Shown here: one piece after another, positions 1-9,435 of the stretch
Numbering within the stretch: position 1 is the stretch's first letter
Layout of the letters: every line of letters starts with the position of its first letter
Assembly: GCA_900708905.1 (NCBI GenBank)
Contig: CAADRB010000020.1
Location: 2,044,790-2,108,789, forward strand
Source of the DNA: Hymenolepis diminuta
Taxonomy: Eukaryota > Platyhelminthes > Cestoda > Cyclophyllidea > Hymenolepididae
Direction: 5' to 3'
DNA: 64,000 nucleotides
The notes under the pieces: generated by a model
What the model was told of the DNA's origin: nothing
What the model saw: only the letters and a program-made list of their open reading frames with translations
Database searches by the model: none
Program-made: the position numbers and the translations under genes

Positions 1-173
1 TTTGTTGTGCCTCAAGGAAGTATTTTATTAGTGATAAACTTGATTGCCATTGACTTTGACATTTAAATTGTAGTATTTAGAATAAAAATTGAAAATAACA
101 AAAATTATTAAGCAAAAAATTAAATTTATAAAATGACTAGTTAGTGACAATTTTATTGTAACTTTTTGCTTGC

Positions 174-277
174 TATAAAATTTTGTTTGTTTTGCGTTTT
201 AGCTCACGTTGGCGCACTTTCCTTAGTTCTGTGTCGGGCACGTTTGCTTCGTTATTGTTTGGTTGTCTTAGGCTAAA
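174..277 (+). promoter_or_regulatory. RPL21 promoter and 5' leader
   Basis: A TATA-like box (tataaaa, 174-180) lies about 100 bases before the ATG. A pyrimidine-rich run ending in AG (about 186-202) and a short pyrimidine tract (ctttcctt, about 217-224) follow. The tract resembles the 5' TOP start of ribosomal-protein mRNAs, but the run ending in AG could equally be a splice acceptor, including one for a spliced leader. The exact start of transcription is inferred. Confidence 0.45.
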
Positions 278-793
278 ATGACTAACACAAAAGGATATCG
301 TCGTGGTACGAGGTACATGTTTGCTAGGAAATTCAGGAAGCATGGACCTTTACCAGCGTCTGTATATATGCGCGTTTACAAGCGTGGCGATATTGTCGAC
401 ATCGTCGGTGATGGTGGTGTCCAGAAAGGTATGCCACACAAGAGCTATCACGGCAAAACTGGACGTGTATTTAACGTAACCAAGCATGCCGTCGGTGTCA
501 TTGTGAACAAACGTGTTGGGTAAGTTCTTATTTTCACACTTTTATGTGTTAGAAACCGTATCATCCCCAAACGCATCAATGTGAGGGTTGAACACGTTCG
601 TCCGTCTAAGTGTCGTGTTGAGTTCCTCAATCGTGTTAAGGAAAACGATGAGAAGCGCAAGTTGGCTAAGGCCGAAGGCAAACAATACAAGCTTAAACGA
701 GAACCCGTTGGACCTCGTCCCGCCCATTTGGTTCGTACCACTCTTCAGCCTGTTGTGACCCTCCAGCCTCTACCATACGAGTTGATTGCATAA
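278..793 (+). CDS. RPL21: 60S ribosomal protein L21 (eL21), complete, two exons
   Basis: Structural protein of the cytosolic large ribosomal subunit. Exon 1 is 278-519 and exon 2 is 553-793 with TAA at 791-793; the 33-base intron (520-552) is GT..AG and splits a Gly codon after its second base. The joined protein is 160 residues, the length of human RPL21. It starts [19 protein letters not shown], contains the basic N-terminal block and the family core [14 protein letters not shown], and ends [10 protein letters not shown], like the animal proteins' PIPYEFMA. The ATG at 278 is the first in frame and matches the family start. It is the only plus-strand host gene seen. Identification rests on direct similarity over the full length; nothing is missing. 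Confidence 0.98.
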
Positions 794-2065
794 ATATACA
801 TATAATTTTTGGGATTGTGCTTCATGTTCGTGCTTTTCTCATTTGATGAATAACTTCCTGATGCTTAAGCTAAGTGATATTCGTTGTATACCCATCAGCT
901 ACATAGGTCTTACCTAGCGTTGCTTTATATGCTTTCTCTACAAAAATATTCATACGGATTTATTTGATTTATATTGTGGATTATGTGCATTTGGATTTTT
1001 TTCTCCATTCGTGGTATCTGTGTAAATTTCGTTTCTGGCTTTGGTGTTTAATGTTAGTACAGTCAGCTTTTCTGTATAAATTCGATGTATGTGGCGATTG
1101 GCTCTCTGGAAATTTACAATCTTGATTGACTTGAATAATCATTTATTAAGTCGGTTGGAGTAGTCTGGTTTTAATATTGCCTGTTTCTATTTTTTCCTAT
1201 ACGATGGGTGTTGATCGTTATTTATTTATTAATCTCTTACTTTATTTGTTTTTTGAAGACTGAATTCCTTTACGGGGGAGTAATTTTGTTCTCACTTGAC
1301 TTCGCTTATTGTTGAGCCTTTAAGTATCAGGTTGAAAATTGAATAGCGGTTGCAATGCATGTATTACTTTTGACTTCTAAGTAGCATTGTTTCGCTTTAG
1401 TACAAGTTTTCCATTTGATTGTTTATGCATCCTTTCAACGCGCGAGTTGAATGCTTTTGATGCTTCAATCTGTCGTTGTTCAAGGATATGTTAAGTGATA
1501 TTTCTTACTATACCATACTTTCTTTCTATACTCGCTTGAACCTGCGTCTAGGTTCCTTAGATAAGTGGCCAAAATAATCTAACGATGTAATTGATGTCTA
1601 ATTATTTCGATAGCTAATATGTGCGCCGGTAACGTGGTGGCTAGCCTGCCTGTATGCAAATCCTTCGAACGGTGTGACCACGATTATGAATAATGATGAG
1701 CGAGGAGAGACGATCATATGCAATTTTTCATGGCTAAATTTGGTAGGGTCATCCTGTTTAATACTTGATATGAACAGTCTGTTACGTGACGGGTTTAAAG
1801 TATCTGATGCTGCCAGCGAAGCTGCTTTTAGAGCACCGAATTAGGCTTGGTATATCCTCGTAAAGTATATGATCTTCCTAAGGTTAACACCAGTCAACAA
1901 CCTTTCCCCGGGTGAGAAGAGCAATCGTTGAGTGGGACCACGTGTACATTGAGCAATTGGAAATGAACAATAGGAAGTGGGGAGGAATTGGGAAAAAGTG
2001 GAAATCGTCGGCACTTAATGAGGCCCCAGTTATAAGAGATAGGTGGGGTGGGGCACGGTAAGGCG

Positions 2066-2110
2066 GTTGTTATTCGGTCTGCGACCGATCAAGAATCATC
2101 GAATAACAAC
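2066..2110. repeat. Perfect 11-bp inverted repeat with a nested hairpin
   Basis: Arms gttgttattcg (2066-2076) and cgaataacaac (2100-2110) are exact reverse complements. Between them a smaller stem tcggt/accga (2074-2078 and 2084-2088) could form instead of part of the large one. The surroundings (about 1970-2110) are less AT-rich than the neighbourhood. Function unknown; it could be a transposon end or a structured RNA. Confidence 0.6.
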
Positions 2111-2889
2111 TACGTATGAGAAAGTATTGCCACGATACTGAGGTGGTACAGGCAATTGAGTCAGTGTGCGCAGGTACTGTAGATTTCAAGCCCCAAGAAC
2201 TCCGCCAATTAGCAATGTGGTCGGGCTTTGTACGTAGAGGTATGGGATAATGGCCCAATCTAACTTGGGCATCATCAAATAATTATGGCATCCACAGCCT
2301 TTTATAAGTGGTGCCGTATGATGTGCGCCGGTGAGGGAAAGTAAATTTTTAAAAATATTTACTGGTTATGATAGAATCAAGGCGGGAAGGGGAAATATGT
2401 AAAGATAGCTGAATATTGCTACAGTCAAGTGATGTTTGTAAATGCCCGACGATTGAGAACAATAAGTCGTCGTCGATACCACTCCATCACGGGGGTCTAG
2501 TTGCATGCACAATCGTCAATCATCGCATAGAGATATTGATAACTAGACATGGCTTATGTCTAACGAAGAATGTTTGTTTATAGCCTAAACATTTTAATCA
2601 ATAAGTTGGGGTGGCTCTTCCAGGCACCTGCGAAGCGTTTAGCAAAATGAGTGACTGAACATTTATGTAATTTGGCCTCGTTCCACATCTCATTACCGAG
2701 CCACCAGGTCAATGTTTTTATGACAAAATTACTAATATGATCATAATCCTCAGCGATGCAAAAAAGTTTCTATTTTCATCGTCGGAAAGCAAATGAAATT
2801 GGATGATAATAAATCTAACAGATAATTAAGGAAAGGGCATCAAAATGATCTCAATAGTCAGTTTAGAGTACCGAAAAATCCTTCATTGG

Positions 2890-3170
2890 GATTTTGAATC
2901 CTGGTTTGCAAACTTTAATTAATGGGTATTTCATGTCCCGTGATTTAAAATTCTTTATTTCTGAGCAACTTCTTGTCCACGATATCCAGTTCCTATTGAC
3001 CAGTTGTCTAATCATGTGAGGGTTCGTCTTGTTATTTCAATTCGTTTTTTTCTTCCAAGGGTTAAGAAAGTAGAATGATCTTACATGATATCAATCGGAT
3101 AACGTGATCTCAGTATGACAGAGTTGGGATAGTTAAAATTTTATAACTTAACCAAGCAAAGAGCAGTAAG
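2890..3170 (+). repeat. Dispersed repeat family A, copy 1 (most diverged)
   Basis: Shares ordered blocks with the copies at 19.4, 26.7 and 60.7 kb: a block like acgatatccagttcctattgacc, then a ttcttcc-rich stretch, then gatcttacatgat, then gggatagttaaaattttat. Spacing and orientation agree with the other copies. No coding content recognised. Confidence 0.45.
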
Positions 3171-4249
3171 TCAGAATATGATGACGGTAAAATTTAACTT
3201 CTGCCTTTTCATCAAGATATCGGAGAAGGAAAACATTCTGGCGAATTTCCGCTGAAGAAGGGTATAAAGAAGAGCCGCTAATATAACGGCAATATGTTAA
3301 AACTATAATTGATATCACCGGCGTAATATAGTTAGAGGTCCACTGAGATTATGGCTTTTTTGCTCTGAACAATTTGGACGAGAATGGGAAGCACATAATT
3401 TTAACAAAGTCTCTCGTGTATGTAGCTTATACTTACCGGATTAACTAGTTAGCAATAATGGGATCTCATTCCACGACACGAATATGCAAGAACAGCAATC
3501 CAATAATTCAATTCCCGAGCTATGGGTTCTGCTCGTTGTATCAGAAATATGCGAATTCGTGCATTTTCGATATCGAGAAAAAGTGTGGTAGCTTACCCAA
3601 CCTTTTCAATTTTATAAAATATGTAATTAACGTAATTAGTCAATATTATATGAAATGTGATATGTAAGGATGAGTATGGATTAATTGAATAATGTGTATT
3701 AAGGTCTATCCTAAAAATACTCGACACATACATGATTAGTATTACAATGCAAGAGACATGTGGTTTTAACGTAAATAATGAGTTTCATGAAATACTGAAG
3801 TCAATAATTAGTTTAACCAGTTGATAATGTCTAGGTCACAGAATCATTAATGTTGCAACCGGACAAAGCTTCAGTGGTGATTTTCCATGTGGCGGAACTT
3901 GTATTTTTGTGCCCAAAATAATTTCAATCTGTCCAGAAGCTTGAATACGGGAAACGAAACTTCTTCGATAATAAACAACAAGATCTAGATGACACAAGAC
4001 CCCAAACCTACATGTACTTTATTGCCTACTACTAACCGAACAGTCATTTGCACTTTATTTGAGATAATCTATGATTTCAGATCACTAAAATAAGCCAAAG
4101 TTTTACACCGCTTTTAGTAATAAAATTAGCTACTTATTTATTGGTGCAAAAAGGGTAGCTAATACAAGGTATAAATTTAAACTTCGAGACTGTAGTATAT
4201 TCCACGTAAAAAGTAAAACGAAAATTTTTATTAATACTGAAAAGCATAC

Positions 4250-4760
4250 AAAATGGTAATATACGTACTAGTAGGTATGGTAGGTGCAGCACAGTAGATA
4301 GCAGAGTCGTTTTAGATGTACGTTTGATTCTGCAAGGTAGTTACCAAAGTAACAGAAATTGTACGTGGTGTTGTCAACAGTATTAAGAGGTAGATTAGTG
4401 CAATATTTACCGCTATTATGCTAGATGTATAGCGGATACAGAAGCGTATATCAACTATTAAGATACATCTGTCGCAACCGGGGTAATCAGTGTGCTGCAT
4501 CTACCCTGCACTAAGAACTACTGTGCCAACTGTCCAGATGTATCTCCATTACACCTGTGGGTACCTTGATATTTACTCTGCCTTAGAAGTAGGAATACGG
4601 AAGATGCAGAACAGTAGTTGCCACAGTAGTCGGTGTGAGGTGGATGCAGACAGTTGATACTTCGGATGGTAAACGTAGTTGTCATAGTAGAATAGTGTGC
4701 GGTAAATGCAACACGGGGATACCACGGTTGTGGTAGACATATCGTAGAGGTAACAAGATA
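4250..4760 (+). repeat. Degenerate GTAG/GCAG-rich repeat block
   Basis: About 500 bases built from variants of short units such as gatgcagaacagtag, gtgcagcacagtag and ggtaaatgcaacac, with cagtagt and gtagttg recurring. A central part (about 4495-4550) carries the units in reverse complement (catctaccctgcac, aactactgtgcc), so the block also folds back on itself. Looks like a decayed minisatellite or satellite-derived element. Confidence 0.55.
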
Positions 4761-6430
4761 TTTTCCATAGATAACTCCTCGGTTGTTTGATTTCCCAGCC
4801 TATATTGACAAGTGCTTGTTCCTTTCTTTTGAAAATCGGCTGCTTATTGGATTACGCCTGCATACTAAAGTAAAGGAGTATGGTGAATTTCCGTATGAAA
4901 TTTTTGAAGATTTAGAAGGACGAAGTGAGATCTGCTTTGTAGGTTCGGCTGATTTGAAGACACTGATATCTGCCCATTGTATTAAATCCATGTGAATTTG
5001 TGGAGGCCCGGACCTGGTTGGCCAGTTTTATATGGAGTTGAAATTTCTTCGAGGATTTCGTTGCTCATGGCTCCGATGCTGAACTTTTGTTAACGCAGTT
5101 TTAGTTGATTTGCCACTTCGTTAAACCCCATCTTCGTGACCATTTGAATCACTTGTTTTTGCACACCCTTAGTTCTCTCTCCTCGTTCAAGACTGAAATA
5201 TCACCAGCAGGGCCCGGAGGTCCTTGGGAGTGTTCACGCATAACAGGACAGAACTGCGCTATGTGGAATTCCGTCGTCAGATTGACGGGTGTGGAGGTTT
5301 AACTGTTGTTATTTATGTCTAAGGATTCTGCTGTTTGCGAAAGTGCATCGCGGATAGGTTTTGACTTTGCAGTGTTTCCTTCTTTTACAAGTTGTTTATG
5401 AGTCTGCAGTGATTCAGCTGAATACTGGAGGGACCGTTTGTGCACCTTGATTCACAACTTTCGCCTACGTTCTGATTCTGGCTCCCAGTGTGTTCCATGA
5501 TGGGCGTTTTGAGGTCAACGTAAAGTGTTGTGGAGGATTTCTCGGTAACATATATCATAACGCCTACGACTTCCGGAAGGAGACAGAAATATCGGGCTTC
5601 TCAACTGATTATTTCGTAGACGCTAAATTTGGCACTGGATCAAAACAATACGTAGCACGCAGAACCACAGATAGAGCGACTGGCTTTGATTAATCAACTA
5701 ATTTTGTGCTTATTAACAGCAATAATATCAATTACATAATTTGGAAAAATTAACTAAACAGTAAACTAACTATAAAATTGATTTTAGATAACAATGAAAG
5801 ACGAAAGTCAAAGAACTAAGATAAGTCAAGATTTAAGGGGAAACGAGATATCGAAGTTGGGATAGTTTTACGAAAGATGAAGCGCAGTGGTGAGCACATT
5901 AGCATGTTTACGGTTAGTTTAATAGGGCATTTGCCACCTTTAGATCTTCTAAGTTCTCTGTTGTATGCCAATTGTTGAGGTAAAAGTCATACAGTAGATT
6001 TCTTGCAGCTTTCATCTTTGCAGAGGTACAGCAGATTCGATACAATATTTGTAATCGCCTTGAGTAATTACAATTCAGCTATGAATCATTTTGCTTTTTT
6101 TGCTTTTGCTTTATTTTTGATTTTCTTCGATAGTAATATTTGGACATATACTATCCTGCAGTTTCTTCACTCTCTCTAAAGTTTTGATGCAAATATCGAG
6201 GAATTTTGCACTGTGATGCCTTTGTTCGATTATGCGTTTGTAACATTTAAGTGACAATATCGGTGACAAGATTTTCCCGCTTAAACGAACATTACCGAAA
6301 AGAAATTTTTAGCCTAAATTATTAGATCAATTTCAGCAATCTATTTTAAATGTTTAATTCCACATTTCCCTTATTTCACTAAAATAGATTTGAATTTAAC
6401 AGTAGTATATTGCAAAATTATTTAAATTAG
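4761..6430. other. Intergenic; open frames without recognisable homology
   Basis: Several plus-strand open frames (4783-4995, 5195-5302, 5490-5693) sit in a slightly GC-richer stretch than the flanks. None shows a domain I recognise, and no convincing splice sites connect them. They could be remnants of a mobile element or chance open frames. From 5700 to 6430 the sequence is AT-rich with nothing recognisable. Confidence 0.35.
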
Positions 6431-6444
6431 CTAGCAATCTGTCC

Positions 6445-6775
6445 GATATTTGTACCTGCCTATAAACCTCAAGCGTCTTACATGTAACCTGGCAACTTTG
6501 CTGGACCAAACTGAAGTATACGTTTGTACGCAAAAATGGACCAATGGGAAGGCCGAGCTGAGAGCTATATGGTCATCGGTCGCTATCGCTGTTGTTGGAA
6601 TTGGGCGGAAATGAGGCAAAGGGCTGCCTGTTCTTGCCATTCGTAATCTTTATGATTCTTGGTCCTCATTTCCATCTTTCATGCTCATATAGACTTTATG
6701 TCCTATCACATTTACTTGACTTATCTATTTAAATCACACTACCCATAAGATATTACATTAGGCGGACGCTCATTA
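6445..6775 (+). repeat. Dispersed repeat family C, copy 1
   Basis: Matches 27500-27830 in order and orientation. Shared blocks include tttgctggaccaaa, cttggtcctcatttcc / cttggtccttgatcc, atttccatctttcat, tatagactttatg and catttacttgacttatc. Both copies are non-coding as far as can be read. Confidence 0.6.
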
Positions 6776-7039
6776 AACAAGATCCTGATGTCTCATTCGA
6801 AGAAACTTGATCAATATTAATCGGTTACTGTTCCATTAAAGATTCGAGTCATGCTGAAGATATACAGTAGTTAATAATAATTTTATTGAGGAAAAAAGTG
6901 AAAGGTGGAGACTTCTACAAAGAAAAGTTAAAAATTTTATTTGAGATAACGAATAATTTAGTGGCCCGTTACACTTTATTGAATACATGATTGATTCATA
7001 TATCTTCGCCGTTTTAATTGTCAGATGACGATTTTTATT

Positions 7040-7310
7040 GGTTGTTCAACCGTGGAAAAGGGATGCAAAAAACGACCCCATTTACGCTTTCTCTTTCCCT
7101 ACGCTCATTTACAGTTCTTATTTCCACTTTGATCTTTTCATCTCATAGTTTGTGCCAAATTCACCATCGCAACCCACTTTGCACTCATGCTGCGCTGATA
7201 CTTATCTCCTATCCTCCCAATTCTCAATTTCTCTCCTCCTTTCTCACTTCTCTCTTTTTTACGGTTTTACGATACTCCCACGGTCCAACTCAATTCTTGC
7301 TCTTCTGATT
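7040..7310 (+). repeat. Pyrimidine-rich LTR-like fragment
   Basis: A ctctc/tttctc-rich stretch resembling the pyrimidine-rich middle of the LTR-like copies at 8.6 and 59.0 kb. A 96-residue open frame here is Ser/Leu/Phe-rich as a by-product of that composition. The homology is weaker than for the other copies. Confidence 0.3.
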
Positions 7311-7689
7311 TAGAAAGGACGATTGTATTCTGTTAGTCTTTTAGAAGATCATTAGTCCTGCAAGGGGATATTTCCTTCTTCTATCTTCTTCGTCTTCAAG
7401 GACCCTTTTCCTTGAAAATTTCAGTTTAAGTTGGTACTTAGTTTGAAAACTAGTCAGCGAAGAATTGGATCAGGATATTTACAGAATTGAGTCCCAACTT
7501 CTTCTTATCCTCACAAACATGACTCGAGCCATGGATATCGTCTAAGAGCTTTGTCACAATAAAAGAATGGCCAGGCAATGTCACGTAATTGAAGGATGAA
7601 TCTTTCTTCTTCATAATATTTATCTTACATACTCTCTAATCATCACTAAATTTGATTATCTTGTCCTTATAGTAATGTCCGTAAACTTT

Positions 7690-8240
7690 TAACCTTTTCT
7701 GACCCAAGCACTCCATAGACAAACATCGTGTCCTCAGCTGGCCTACGTCTCATCGATCGGAAAAGGTAAGCATACCTCGGACGATAGTAGCAGACACCGC
7801 ATGGTCGGCCTTGCTATTAGCCAGTCTTGTTCTGCACTGGCCCTTCCTTTTCGTATAACCGTCCCGACCAATTAAAGCACGCATACGATTATATCCTTAT
7901 GCGTGTCCTCACCCAAAGTGTCAATTATAAATAGCCTCCATCAGACACACACACGACACCAAGGGACCCTAGCTCGTCCAACGCCTCTTCCATAGCTCAG
8001 TCCTTCTCCTCCAATTCCCTACTTTTCCCCTGAGACTGTGTACTGAGTTTTGTTCAATACAACCTGGTCAACGCAATCCTTGGTGTTCTGTACTGTTGGT
8101 GTACTGTTAGCCATCTGCCGCTACATACTGGTGACCCTCAACAATCTGGTGGCCCTCTACAAACTGGTGACTCTGCCACTACATAGTATTCCCCCTGCTT
8201 CTTACTTACTAGTCGAGTTTAGGATACAGTACTGACCAAC
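7690..8240 (+). mobile_element. Gypsy-type LTR relic (family B copy 1) with leader
   Basis: Shares with the copies near 29, 56.9 and 58.9 kb the series: accgtcc..caattaaag, a block like gcgtgtcctcacccaa(a)g, a TATA box (attataaata, about 7926), a pyrimidine-rich stretch, cttggtgttctg, and a ctggtgac motif at the 3' side (about 8130-8170). The last is like the start of the primer-binding region seen next to the gypsy fragment at 63.47 kb. I read it as a solo or decayed LTR plus leader; the exact ends are not visible. Confidence 0.5.
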
Positions 8241-8558
8241 TCCAAACTTTTCTAGCCATGTCTGCGTTGACTCATCCCACCTACATGATAACAAATCATC
8301 ATTGCATCAAAACTGGACATTCAAACGAGATATTCCCTAAGAAAGTTCTGCTTTGCCCTTCTTGATAGGTACTCTTCTCCTCAACTTAAATATCTTTAGT
8401 GCTGCTAAACTTAGCAATAATCGATTGCTTCAGTAGCTAATTTCAACAATGCATTATTCATAAAGTCCCATTGTGTGTCCCGAAGTGGTTTATTCTAATA
8501 ACCAGAATAAGATAATTAAGTGATCCTTAACTGAACGCTGTAAGGGTTCAGCTTCCCC

Positions 8559-8830
8559 ATGGCGATGTCCGGAACTATTCCACCTGTTCATACTACCCTT
8601 CCTCTATGGGACTATACAAAACCTATTACACCATATATACTAGGGGGGAAGGGGGACACGCACACACACGCTTGTCAATTACCGGCTCTTTCACTTCCTT
8701 CTCATCTCTCTCCCACCCTCTTGAATCCTTGTTGCAGTTCGTTCAATACATTTTGGTTTTCAGATCTAAAACCGATGTAAGCTCTTAACAAACACTGTTG
8801 TTGCTATTGTTAGTTGTTACCCTAACTGCA
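8559..8830 (+). mobile_element. Partial gypsy-type LTR relic (family B)
   Basis: Carries the pyrimidine-rich part and the 3' part of the family: ctcatctctctcccacc, cttgaatccttgttgcagttcg, caatacattttgg, and a terminal ttgttaccctaactgcaac block also seen at about 57060. The 5' part containing the TATA motif is not recognisable. Confidence 0.4.
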
Positions 8831-9054
8831 ACGAAATACAACATTTCGAGAGAGATCTACACTGTATCGAAAAGTGGAAATTGTGAAAGGTACATATAAC
8901 GTAGCGTCCACACAATTTCGGGATTGTGAATTCAACAAAAATACATATACAGATATCAAGTAAGTAGAAGTTGTTGCAATTCTAGAATAGTCATGGAGCA
9001 GCATCACCAATCTGGAAAGAAGATACACGGAAAAAGTCCTTCGTCTGCCTCAAC

Positions 9055-9435
9055 CTAAGGACTAGGATTCGAACCTGTCCGACTAACATTTGCGGAGAAG
9101 AGAAGTAGAAGACCCATGAATACAAAAAAGCACACAGGAAGGACAAGACCTGTGACTCTTCGAAATTGAAAGAGTCGTGATTTGCTGGTTCCGTATCGAA
9201 GTATTCCAAAGGAGAATCGCTTCAAAACACGGTGAAAACGCGAGAAAAGGTTCAATCTACTGAAAATATAGCCGAAGGCGAAGAGCACAATGCCGAAGAA
9301 AATGAAGAGGTTAGTGGCATCGGAGTCTAAGCAGTTGGCATTTTTACGAGTGGCAAGGAAGGAATCATCAGCGTATTCATCTAGGAAGACACGAGGCGGA
9401 TTGATATCAGCATTTGGGGGAAGTGGACACATACC
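9055..9435 (-). other. Hexosaminidase C-terminal extension, two hydrophobic segments
   Basis: Open frame continuing past the usual GH20 end for about 126 codons. Hydrophobic segment 1 ([17 protein letters not shown], about 702-718) and segment 2 ([18 protein letters not shown], about 756-773) are separated by a strongly basic linker of about 37 residues. If translated, the enzyme would be membrane-anchored. A good 5' splice site at its beginning (9434) leaves open that mRNA skips it. No similarity to other proteins recognised. Confidence 0.5.

Larger units (their letters stand above)
794..4240. other. Intergenic, no gene recognised
   Basis: No coding exon with recognisable similarity was found. 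The stretch holds a perfect 11-base inverted repeat at 2066-2110, the 12-mer atgtgcgccggt twice (about 1619 and 2320), and an old copy of dispersed repeat family A at about 2890-3170. The open frame at 3458-3667 has no support beyond length. Confidence 0.5.

Noticed and set aside
448..741. Minus-strand open frames across RPL21
   Set aside because: They are antisense shadows of the strongly coding RPL21 exons.
1619..1690. tRNA-like boxes (gtggtggctagcctgcc ... ccttcgaac)
   Set aside because: Box spacing and flanks do not fold into a cloverleaf by eye, and no second matching copy was clear.
7018..7308. 96-codon plus-strand open frame
   Set aside because: Composition-driven frame in a pyrimidine-rich repeat.
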